From Proteromonas lacertae (taxonomy: Eukaryota; Sar; Bigyra; Opalinata; Proteromonadidae): a DNA stretch of 64,000 bases. A model generated the notes under the pieces. That model worked only from the letters and a program-made list of their open reading frames with translations, made no database searches and was not told where the DNA came from. Where the stretch lies: the NCBI GenBank assembly GCA_002245135.1, contig NGBS01000334.1, positions 1-64,000 of the forward strand. The letters run 5' to 3'. Positions 48,857 through 58,889 of this stretch are shown in pieces. The position numbers were made by a program, and so were the translations under genes. The first letter of the stretch is position 1. Each line of letters starts with the position of its first letter.

Positions 48857-50185
48857 ATGTCTTTATCTATTCCTAAAGAACAAAAACATGGTGTAGAGAC
48901 ACCTGTTATGCTTCCTTTTTATCAGTATGTAAAATTAAGTCCAGTTGGCTCAGCAAGTGATTGGACTATAAATGGGGATACATATACTCAAGAAATAAAG
49001 TTTGAATTAAGCGGAGATAACATTATTAACTTGTCTAAGTCTTACATACAGTATGATCATGTTATTAGAACTACGCCAATTAAAAAAAGTGTGCAAGCAT
49101 GGACTGGTGATGCAACTAGTAATATAGATAGTTATCCTAATTGCATAAAAGGATTAAAAGAAGGTTTTGGTATTGCTTCATTCAGAATATGCAATCAGAC
49201 AGGTACAGATTTAGTTAGAGTGGATGATAGTTATGAACCATATCGTATATTTATGGATGAAATTGTTCGTAAGAGACCAGATCAGTATTATCAAGCAAAT
49301 TATTATGATGGTATTAAATTGAAATGGAATGATAAAATTAAAGATAAAGTTATAGAAGATGAAGCTGAGTTTGCAATACCATGGAATAATAATAATAAAA
49401 TAAAAAATTCTGACGGTGATCGTTATACATATGATAATGAGCCAGAATTTAGATTACATGTTAAAATACCTTTAGGAAGATTTTATAATACATTTGCAGC
49501 AATGAAAAGTGATGTATTCTTTGCAGAACGTATGTATATATGTATTAAATTCCAAACTATTGATAAATTTGGTCCATTTAAATCTTATGCTAATAAAGCT
49601 ACTTTTAAAACAGCTGGCGATGCTTTAGATAATGCATGTACTTTTAGAACACCAGAAGTTGTTGAGAATAACATAAAAATAGAAAATATGAGATTTTATG
49701 CATATTATAATAAAGATAGTCAATGCAATAACAATACTAAAAACTATTGTTTATCTAAACCAATACAATTCAATGATTTTAGATGTCATCAAGTTTCTTA
49801 TAGTTCTCCTAATGGAATATTCAATTATAGTTTTACATTGAATAGTTCTAATGGACCATTTTTAAGATTTATTATTTATAGACCATGGGATGAAGACGAT
49901 AGTAAATGGTTACGTATACCAGAAAATGCACAATTTAGATGGATGATAAACGACTTTGTTCATCAACCAGATTATGCTTTAATGCAATATTATGATAGTT
50001 ATATGATGGTACAAGATTATTTTAAAGATTCTTGGTATGATGTTTTCAGACAAGATAAAAGTTTCAATGAGAAATTTTTCGAAATTTTAAACTTTGGTTC
50101 AAGAGATTTAGATAATATTAAGAATCAAGCAGGTAGACCTTTAGCTGCTGATTATAAAATCTTCTGTTTGCTTGATACGCTCTAA
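48857..50185 (+). CDS. major capsid protein, double jelly-roll type
   Basis: 442 codons from the ATG at 48857. The opening (LPFYQYVKLSPVGSASDW...) followed by alternating beta strands, a first jelly roll with LHVKIPLGRFYNT...DVFFAERMYI, and a second with NYSFTLNSSNGPFLRFIIYRPW fits a double jelly-roll hexon of the Polinton/adintovirus type. At about 440 residues it is on the short side for this family. The frame is fully open, unlike the replication genes. Its 3' end overlaps the 3' end of the convergent integrase gene by 68 bp, which suggests the last few codons may have been altered by decay. Confidence 0.78.
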   Translation: MSLSIPKEQKHGVETPVMLPFYQYVKLSPVGSASDWTINGDTYTQEIKFELSGDNIINLSKSYIQYDHVIRTTPIKKSVQAWTGDATSNIDSYPNCIKGLKEGFGIASFRICNQTGTDLVRVDDSYEPYRIFMDEIVRKRPDQYYQANYYDGIKLKWNDKIKDKVIEDEAEFAIPWNNNNKIKNSDGDRYTYDNEPEFRLHVKIPLGRFYNTFAAMKSDVFFAERMYICIKFQTIDKFGPFKSYANKATFKTAGDALDNACTFRTPEVVENNIKIENMRFYAYYNKDSQCNNNTKNYCLSKPIQFNDFRCHQVSYSSPNGIFNYSFTLNSSNGPFLRFIIYRPWDEDDSKWLRIPENAQFRWMINDFVHQPDYALMQYYDSYMMVQDYFKDSWYDVFRQDKSFNEKFFEILNFGSRDLDNIKNQAGRPLAADYKIFCLLDTL

Positions 50186-51460
50186 AATAAGCATTTCTAT
50201 CTTGCGCTCTTTCTACTAATTCTAATTCATAATGCTTAAACCTCTGATTACTAACATTTGGTACAAAGTTACCATTAGTATCACCTATTTGATAAGAAAA
50301 TCTAAACTTATTTATAATCATATAAACATCATCACTCCAAGTAGTTATTTTATCTAATTGTCTTCTTCTTTCTTTAAATCTAACATAGTCACCTACTTTA
50401 AATCGTTGTTTATCTTCTAGTTTAAATTCATTATCTACATTTTTATTTATGCTTTCAACTAATACTCTTTTCTGTAGTAATTCAGAATGATATACTTCAT
50501 TAGGAGTATATCCTTTTAATGCAGGATGAGGTTTATTATTATAATCTTGTACTACTTTATATACTTCATGATTAAAGTTAGTAAGCCACTGATTCATATA
50601 TGCACTAGGTGGAAAGCTTTTAGCATGAGTTTGATTTCTATAACGAAAAGGATCAGGAAAGTCTATTTCAACAAGATGTTTATATAATAATTTTTTAACC
50701 ATAGATACACTTCTATCTAATACACTCATTATTCTATGTTCTGAAGGATTCTTTTGATAAGTATTTATACCTTCTGTATCACAAAATTCTTTTATTTTAT
50801 TAAAACTATCATCTTGATCACTTAATATACTAATAACTCTTCTTTTAGCTACTATCTTAGGTTGATAGTTTGGATTTAAAAAGCTTCTTGATCTTCTTTA
50901 TAATACCAAGAAAAGAAAGCATTTAAACAAGTATTTCCATCTTCTCTTTTCAAAGGTACTACCCATACTTTTCGAGAGTTAGTTTCAATAAAATACAGAT
51001 GATGTGTTTCAGGTAAAAAATAAACTATATCCATCTGGAACCAACCAGGCTTTTTAATACTAACGAAAGGATTATCCTTTTTATACTGAAAGTCTACTAT
51101 TTGATGACCAGGTTGTCTAGCTAAAAATTCTTTTATAGCATCTATAGGTGGTGGTACTTCATTATTATCTGCAGGATTCATTACCATTTTAATAAAATCT
51201 CTATCGCTTAGATAATGATATTTATTATATAGTTGTTGTAAACGATTTTGATATTGAGAATATTCAGGATTAGGATATAATTTATAGTCAGTAGTAGGAG
51301 GTTCTCTAGGTATACCATCTCTACCATAATTCGTATAATATTGCAATGATTCAGGATATTTAGGTTGTTTAGGTAAATGTTGTATATTTTTATCCATTAA
51401 GTTACCTACATCATTCATAGTATTAAAAAATGCTTTAGCAGGATCCCATCCGAAATACAT
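50118..51460 (-). pseudogene. retroviral-type (rve) integrase, one frameshift
   Basis: Two open parts, 51460-50876 and about 50880-50118, are joined by a single -1 shift at a T-run (A-run on plus, 50878-50882). The first part ends in the catalytic strand QMDIVYF (first Asp) and the second opens with VISILSDQD (second Asp). At the third acidic position the reading is LDR where integrases normally have Glu. The C-terminal segment FKVGDYVRFK...WSDDVYMI...Y is the SH3/chromodomain-like tail of Polinton integrases. It would insert the element and make a 5-6-bp target duplication. An HHCC zinc motif was not evident. Ribosomal -1 frameshifting at the T-run is possible but less likely than decay, given the Asp substitution. 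Confidence 0.8.
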
Positions 51461-51532
51461 TATTTTTTATTTTATTTTATAATATAAGAAAACAAAAGAA
51501 ATAATAATAATATAAAAAGAAATATAAAAGTT

Positions 51533-54500
51533 TCAAACATTAGTAGTGTTATTAATAATAGGTGGATAATAATCATTAAAAGGAATACTATGATAAACAT
51601 CTAAATAATACCTTTTAGAATCAAATATGCTGAAAGCCAACTTAATTTGTTCCATAGTATATAAAGTTTGGTTAACACTTCTGAAACTATATTGTTTGAT
51701 TTTATCAAATCTGTAAGACTTTTCATCTTCAGCATCTGTTAATATTTTTCTATAAAAGTCAAAATCACAAGTTTTAATTCTATATCCAGTTGTAACACCT
51801 TTAGCTCTACTATCATGTGTAACAGAATGTATATCATCGTCTACTCTTACTTTTTCATAGGCATACATTTTAGGTTTTAATCCTGCAAATCTAGTAATAG
51901 AGTATAAACCATTCTTAGTTTCTTCTATTTTTAATAAGTTAAGTTCTGAACTTTGATTAACATTTGAATAGTGTATACCTCTAGTTATTAAGTATTGTTT
52001 ATTAAGATTACCAGTATCAACTTTCTTTTCAAAATGTGGATCGTTCATAATATCCATATAGAAATCTCTAGTTTTAACCATAAATATGAAACTATCAGTA
52101 TCACTCATCAATAATCTTAAACTACTCCCATATTTCCTATATAAATGTCCATACCAGAACTGAGCCATTAACCTTTTAGATTCACATAATATACTCATAC
52201 CTATATAAGATGGTTTATCAATAGTGCATTTATATTTTTGAAATTTGCATATACGTAAGTTACTATTATCTATAGCAATAAAACTTCTATAAAATGGATT
52301 GTAAGTACACTGCAAAAAGTCTTCTTCATTATTAACTAATTTGGAAGTACACCTATTCTCAGTATTTTCACATGTCTTTCCATAAGCACTATTTAGAATA
52401 AGCTTAAAAGTATCAGCATCAGCATCCCTTCCTTCTAATTTAGCTTGTCTTCTTAAGTTATGATTCATCATTACAAAGTTATGTGCATAATTAGACTCTT
52501 TAAATCTGATAATTCTATGAATATGATGTATAACATAACCCATTTCACATGCAAATTTCAAATATTGATAGTGAACAACATAGTTGTATTTTGTTGTTAA
52601 ATCACATACTATTTTAGGAACATTTGACTTTAACTTTTTAATTTTATATGGTTTTATCAATATTATTTTTAACTTCTGAAACTAATCCTAAAGACTCTGC
52701 CCATTTCTTTTGTATTTCAGATAAATTATCATAGTCAACTATTTTTCTTTCAGGTAACAAAGGATATTCAGCAAATTTTTTTCTTTCATCACTATTACTA
52801 GGAGGAGAAATATCTACTTCCAGAATATATCCATACATATTTTTATTAATCCATTCTGTATTATAATATTTTTCTCTTTGTTCTTCATAGTAATGTAATG
52901 ATAATATTTTCTTTACATTTTCAGTAGTTGGTTCAATCCATTCAAATCACTATATGGTAACTTCATACTAGCCATAGTACTTGGATATAAAGAATTATAA
53001 TCCATATACATAATATATGTTTGATTATCTGGATCCTGTACTTCCTTTTTATTTTTCTCTTGCCATTGAGGTTGATAATGATTCCAAGACTCTGCATATC
53101 TCATACTACCAACCATAGAAATCCCACCTATTAATCCAGAATGTATAAAGTCATAAATATCAGAGTCACTTATTAAATCAATTTTTACATCACAATTTTT
53201 AAGGAATATACTCCAAGATAAACCAGGTGAACTACAATGCCATAATGGATCTAAAGTAAAATTATTCCATATAACATCTCTAAAATGTTCAAATACACAT
53301 GTTAATGTAAGAACATCTAATCTGAGATAAAATAAATTGTAGTCCATTAAGTTATCACATCTAATAACTTTCCATAAAGCCTGACAACTAGCATATTCAA
53401 CATCTGTTACTGTATTATCATCTTTTAACTTCGAATAGAATGCTTCTTTAGGGAGGTAGTTCAAAAGTATTGAAATATTTAGATAATGAGTCCACATATT
53501 CATATGGAAAATATCCTTTAGATAAACACCATTTATGGATAAAAGCATCAATATTCATATCATGATCCAATTTACCAGGAGCAGAATATTTTTTATAAAT
53601 ATCTTCATATACATAACTGAAATATTTTTGATAATTTCCATTATCTCTTTTTGCTTGAGTATATAATGACTTTGTTAAAGAATCTAAAGAACTTGGTAAG
53701 AATTGATAAGAGTCCATAAAGTATAATTTGTTGAACTTTATTAATAAAAATTTATTATCTGTTTTGGGTAATACTGATAACTGTGATTTATATTGTTTTT
53801 TGTTTTTATATTTTCTTATTTTACCATCTTTACATTTAATAATTCTATAAGCAGATTGTTCATCTATTTCATCTATAACATCTTCTGCATTTCTAGGACT
53901 ATCCTTCTTAACATTTCTTCTAATTCTAACAATGCATTAACTTCTTCATTATTAATTTGGATTACTTCACTTTCAGCTTCTTGAGTTTCCATATCACTTA
54001 AAGAATCATGTAATGGACTCATACTGAAATTATTATTATCATCTTTTTCTTCTTGTTTTTCTTTTCTTAAATTTTTCACATAATCTTTTATTTTATTTGC
54101 TGTTATAAAGCCATTAGTATAAGGAGGTAATGGAGTAAATGTATCACTATCTTGATGTGGAACAGGAATAGAATTAGTATTATCTTCTTCTTCAGTATCA
54201 CTATCAGATTCAGTATCTGAAGCATAATTTACATTAGGATCAATATTATTTTCTTTACAAAATTCATCTCTTAACTTATTATCCCATCTGGACAATCCTC
54301 TAATAATGAAATTATTGTCATAATTTTTGGAATGATGAGCAATACAAGGGATTGGCATATTATTTAAACATACATGGAAGTTGCAATTATTACATATTCT
54401 ACCTATATATTGTCCACTAAAGTGGTCGTGGTGTAAAACAGGTTTCTTATTCTTATTCCTATAATCAAATGGTTCTTTACAGTATATGCAATAATTCAAT

Positions 54501-56399
54501 TTATTTTTAGGATCTTCTCTATTATATCCTATCATTTTTTCAGGATTTTTTAATTTTTCTTCATATAAATCTAATATTTCTTTTTGTATTTCCATAAATT
54601 TAGCTATTAATCTATCCTCTAAATCTGTTTCATTATCTTTAGGTGTTTTAAAATCATACTCAATTTTATTAGGATATATATTAGGATATTTTGATACAAC
54701 ATATAAACACCAACTGGATAATATATGCTTTGATAATATACCTTTCTCATTTAAAATTGGATCTGTTACTTTCTCCTGATAAACTTCAGTATCCCAATAT
54801 ATTACTATAGGTATTAATTGCAGGGAAATTTCTTATAATACCTTTATGTTGTTGACAATTATATTTTTCATGTTGTATTCTTTTTTCATCTGTTGATAAT
54901 AAAGCAAAACAATAATTACATCTAGGATAACCATTTTTACACTTCTTTCCTTTAGGTATTAATATTACATTTAATTTTGTAATAGTAGAATAATGTTTAT
55001 CATTATATAATAAATTCACATGTGGATAATTATTGAATTTATCTATATGTGTTACATATATAGGAACTACTTCTTTATCTGTTATTTTGAATATATTTAA
55101 TGTTATATGATTTATTGTTTCAAATTCATGAATTTGTTTTTTATGTTTTATAGGATCTACTGGGAAATATAACATACTATAATTGTAGTTAACTCTAATA
55201 TATTCTTTATATTGTTCTACTCTATTTAAATTCTTATTATTATTATTACCATGAAAAAATGCTGCTGCTATAGCATATAGAAAACATAATTGATCATTTT
55301 CTCTATTATTATCTATTGATATAACACATTTTCTATTTCTAATCCAATCTGGAAGTTCTTTATTTTTGCCACTACCTGCCATAGCAGTTGCTTTGACTAA
55401 TTGAACTTCAACTTCACCAACATGTCTAAATTTTAAACTTGATTTTTCAGTATGCCATAAAGGTCCCATTTCTGTTCTTATTCTATCTTTTAATATTTTA
55501 TGAGCTACATTCATTTCTGATTCTGTAATAACTACAGGTCTACATTCTAAGAATACCCAATTTGTAATTTTATTACCATTTGGATTATTATAATCTGGAT
55601 CGTCTGCTCCTATATAACCACTTCTAAAACTTAATGTTACTTTTATATATTTAACATCTTCCAAATATTCTCTTATTTTAGTAATTAATGGACTACTAGG
55701 ATCAGTTATAATTTCAACAACAGCATCTGGATCTTTACCATTTACATCATTTAAAAAGTTAATTTGATATGTTCTACTATAATTATCTGTACTTCTCTGA
55801 ATTAAGTCCATATAATATAATCTCTTTTCATATGGTAATTTTAATAATTTAGTAGGATGATTTTCTAATATATCACTTGCTTCTCTTAAATCTCTTTCTT
55901 CTTGATAAGATAAATTTAAATCTGCTACTCTATTACGCTGTTGTGCATTTGGTGGAGGTTGATTAACAACAACAACAGGTTGATTTGGATTAGGATTAGG
56001 ATTAGGCATTTGAACTTGCATACCTCCTTTTCTTTGTATTTTTGGAGGACTTATGTTTTCAAAATCTAATCTTCTCTTGGGAGGTGGTGTTACAAATCCT
56101 GGTTCAGGAATATTAATTTGAGGTGTTGAATCTACTCCTATATTTCCAGGATAATAATTAAAACCAGGATTTGTATTTGTAACTAGATTTCTTGGTGGAA
56201 CATAATTTCTAACTACTGGAATATTTGGAATAGGTGGAGGCGGTTCATACATATTAGGAGGTGCCATACCTGGATATGGCATGGGCATGGGATTAAATCC
56301 ATAATTTTGTGGAGGAGGAATATAAGGTGCTCCAAATGGTGGTGGACTATAATAATTAAAGTTTGAATAATAATAATAAGGAGGGATGAAAGGGTTCAT
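51533..56399 (-). pseudogene. family B DNA polymerase (Polinton pPolB), multiple frameshifts
   Basis: A chain of about 1,600 residues in at least six frame segments. N terminus: Pro/Tyr/Asn-rich leader, then the HINLLYNDKHY-type block and CNYCF...H zinc finger typical of Polinton polymerases. Exonuclease: IYWDTE (Exo I), an inserted endonuclease-VII-like zinc knuckle (LHHDHFSGQYIGRICNNCN), SKNYDNNFII (Exo II) and YLRLDVL (Exo III). Polymerase: MDYNSLYPSTM (motif A), KLILNSAYGKT (motif B) and MSDTDSFIF (motif C). Frame changes are needed near 54800, 53920, 53450, 52943 and 52650. All catalytic motifs are retained, so decay (or error) is recent. This enzyme would replicate the element by protein priming. 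Confidence 0.85.
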
Positions 56400-56459
56400 C
56401 TAGAAAATTAAAAATTAATTTTTTATATTTTTATTATTATTTATTTATTATTTTTATTC

Positions 56460-56477
56460 TTTTAGAAATTTCTAAAA
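56460..56477. promoter_or_regulatory. perfect 18-bp palindrome between divergent element genes
   Basis: TTTTAGAAATTTCTAAAA lies between the polymerase start (56399, minus) and the ORF at 56645 (plus). A shared regulator site is possible; AT-rich palindromes also arise by chance here. Confidence 0.3.
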
Positions 56478-56644
56478 GTTATATATCAATTCTTTTACGA
56501 CTTATATCTATTATTTTATATTATTGCTTTTTATTTCTTTCTTTTACTTGAATTGTATTATATTCTTTGGATCAGATTTGAATTGGAAGAACAATTTCTA
56601 TTAGTAGTATATCTAATTAATTAATTAATTAATACCAAAAAAAT

Positions 56645-57118
56645 ATGAGTAATTTTGCTAGAGTATATGAATTCTATGTATTCTTTGATGTACTTAAAAA
56701 TTATATTAGTAGTTTAAATGATATAAGTAGAAGGGTCTATAAATTAAATCTAAGTGAAAATTTAAGTAGTAAAGATAAAACAGATCTAAGAGATAAAATA
56801 AAGTCTTTTGTAACTTTCATACAAAATATCGAATTGAAATATAACAGAAGTAAAATAGCAACCACATTTAACAAATCTGAATTAACATCTTATAGACTGG
56901 ATATTATAGAAGACTTAGAAAAATTAATTAATAAACTGGACACTTTCTATGTAGAAGATTTTGCATATATTTCTGAAGAAGATTTCAATTTGAATGCAAA
57001 TACTATTAAAAATTTTAGATATATAAAAAATCATTATCTCTATTTAATCGATACAAATTCAGAATTAAATTCTATATATAATATTTTTAAAACCAGATTG
57101 GAAGATGATAAAGACTAA
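56645..57118 (+). CDS. unrecognised helical element protein
   Basis: 157 codons, intact, no introns. Almost entirely charged amphipathic helices (ISSLNDISRRVYKL, DLRDKIKSFVTFIQ, IIEDLEKLINKL), with no Cys, no membrane segment and no catalytic motif. It may be a structural or DNA-binding accessory protein. It ends 9 bp before the stop of the convergent, interrupted gene at 57127-58080. Confidence 0.5.
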   Translation: MSNFARVYEFYVFFDVLKNYISSLNDISRRVYKLNLSENLSSKDKTDLRDKIKSFVTFIQNIELKYNRSKIATTFNKSELTSYRLDIIEDLEKLINKLDTFYVEDFAYISEEDFNLNANTIKNFRYIKNHYLYLIDTNSELNSIYNIFKTRLEDDKD

Positions 57119-57126
57119 TTAATTTT

Positions 57127-58080
57127 TTATTTGATTTTTAACATATTGTTTAAAGTTGGTATTATTTCATTTAATTGTTTTTCTAATTCTTTTTGTAAAT
57201 ATTGACTTGCTTTTTTTTTTCCTTCTAATCTTCCTATTTGATGTAATACCATATCATCTAATCCTAAATTGTTGTTCCCCGTATGGCGGAAATCCCCGTA
57301 TGGCGGAACTCTATATTGCAGAATGATTCAATCAAAACTAATATGATATTCATGATGTTTGGAGTTAGTTATTAACAAATATATAGTTAGTTTGTCATAT
57401 GACCTACATCTGTGATATACTTTTTTATGAACTTCATTATTATCAATATTAAACTAATTTTTGTATATTTTCTATTTTAATGTATCAGTCACTACTACAG
57501 CCTAAAATACATTATCTGATATGAATAGAATACATTATTTTTAATGTTAAGGCGGTTAAAAAAGAAAAAAGAAAAAATAAGTTCAAGCCTCACTCAAGCC
57601 TACTCTTTAATTTCCTTTTTTATTACCTAAACAATAAAAATAATGTATTCTATTCATATCAGATAATGTATTTTAGGCTGTAGTAGTGACTGATACATTA
57701 TAATAGAAAATATACAAAAATTAGTTTAATATTGATAATAATGAAGTTCATAAAAAAGTATATCACAGATGTAGGTCATATGACAAACTAACTATATATT
57801 TGTTAATAACTAACTCCGAACATCATGAATATCATATTAGTTTTGATTGAATCATTCTGCAATATAGATTTCCGCCATACGGGGATTTCCGCCATACGGG
57901 GAACAACACTAAATGATATTCTTCATTTAATTCTTTTAATTTTAATATAATCTCACATGCTATTTTAATTGATGTTTGATAGTCATTGCTCCCATCATCT
58001 TTCTTATTGAGATATACATTACACATTTCATATAAAGAATCAAAACCATTTTCTGCTTCTTCTTTAATTAGATTATCCAT
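57127..58080 (-). pseudogene. small element gene interrupted by fold-back insertion
   Basis: The N-terminal part (58080-57909) and the C-terminal part (57263-57127) are separated by a 639-bp fold-back element. Without the insertion and one copy of the 6-bp duplication the two parts join in frame as 103 codons including the stop, so the gene was intact before insertion. The product is a charged helical protein with a Lys run and a C-terminal amphipathic helix; no family was recognised. Confidence 0.7.
57270..57908. mobile_element. fold-back MITE-like element, 639 bp
   Basis: Two nearly identical inverted arms of about 270 bp (57270-57540 and 57637-57908) surround a spacer of roughly 95 bp. 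Each end begins TGTTGTTCCCCGTATGGCGG and carries a second copy of CCCCGTATGGCGG. A 6-bp direct repeat CTAAAT (57264-57269 and 57909-57914) is the target duplication. It has no coding capacity, so it is non-autonomous and moved by a transposase supplied elsewhere. A 6-bp duplication is compatible with a Polinton-type integrase among others. Confidence 0.9.
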
Positions 58081-58123
58081 ATATGAAATTAGAATATTCT
58101 AGAAAATGCAAAAATAAATTATG

Positions 58124-58228
58124 ACCTAATATGACATAGGTCACGTATTTTTAAAAAGTTTGGTTTGGTGTGCCAGGAGCCCGAGTCATACGGCTCGGTG
58201 TGCCAGAACCTTTATTTACTATTATTAT
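58124..58228 (-). repeat. right terminal inverted repeat of the Polinton element
   Basis: Inverted copy of 44959-45063, with differences only at the CATGAC/TATGAC and CTACTGG/CTCCTGG positions. It has the same GC-rich hairpin core and direct CTGGCACACC repeats. Confidence 0.92.
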
Positions 58229-58248
58229 ATATAATACCAATTTTATAA

Positions 58249-58559
58249 CCTAAATAGATATTGGAATGAGTATGAAAGGATTTAGAATGTTAATAGATAG
58301 ATTAAAGTTTTTTAAACTCATAAGAAATTTGAATATATCAGGAAATGAATTGAATGAAAAAGGATTAAGATTAATGAAAGAAAATGAAAGAATATTTGAT
58401 GGTTTAAGGGAATTATCAATAACTGTAAGAGAAGGTGTAGATAAATTTGAATTAAAATCATTCTTAAAAACATTCTCATCAGTTAATACAATCAAACTAG
58501 ATGGAATTTCAGAAGAAGAAAAGAAAGAACTATCAAAAGCATTCTTCAATATTCAATAA
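58249..58559 (+). pseudogene. 3' fragment of a leucine-rich-repeat gene
   Basis: The frame begins directly after an intron-like end (CCTAAATAG at about 58249-58257) and encodes RNI-type leucine-rich repeats (LIRNLNISGNELNEKGLRLM; GLRELSI) for about 100 residues to a stop at 58559. A complete LRR protein would need upstream repeats, but the Polinton end is only about 20 bp away and no LRR coding was found left of the element. The upstream part therefore seems lost or displaced. A very small independent gene starting at the internal ATG (58266) is the alternative. Confidence 0.5.
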
Positions 58560-58889
58560 TTAATATCTCATTATATTTGTTGTTTGATGGATTAAAAATA
58601 AACGAAAGAAGCTGTTATTGAAAATTCTACAAGGTTATACTTAATATTTCTTCTAATAGAAAATAATATGATGTAAAGGTATTATTTTAAACTATTCTGA
58701 GTATAATTATTCCATAACTGAAGAAGTTTAAGAAGAATTTAAATTATGTGGGGTATGGAAAAAATATCAATCAAATTTGTATTTTGATCAAGCTTTTATC
58801 AATCAAATAAAAATATCATTCAAAAACCGTTTTTTCGTTTTTAATTTTTAGTATGATTAAAGGCTTTATATTTCCTAGATTTTATATAA
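58560..58889. other. intergenic region upstream of CFAP52
   Basis: AT-rich, with no ORF or repeat recognised apart from short T-runs close to the CFAP52 start. Confidence 0.4.

Larger units (their letters stand above)
44959..58228. mobile_element. Polinton/Maverick-type element, 13.3 kb
   Basis: The element is bounded by 105-bp terminal inverted repeats (44959-45063 and 58124-58228) that differ at two positions. It encodes a minor and a major capsid protein on the plus strand and a retroviral-type integrase and family B DNA polymerase on the minus strand, the Polinton hallmark set. Five other ORFs are unrecognised. No A32-like packaging ATPase and no adenovirus-like protease were recognised. 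The polymerase and integrase frames are broken, so the copy cannot move on its own, although near-identical TIRs argue for fairly recent insertion. No convincing target duplication was found at the ends. It sits between the DnaJ-thioredoxin gene and an LRR gene fragment. Confidence 0.88.

Noticed and set aside
44951-58240. Target-site duplication of the Polinton element
   Set aside because: The bases next to both TIRs are not direct repeats; A/T-rich similarities there are inverted, and belong to the TIRs.
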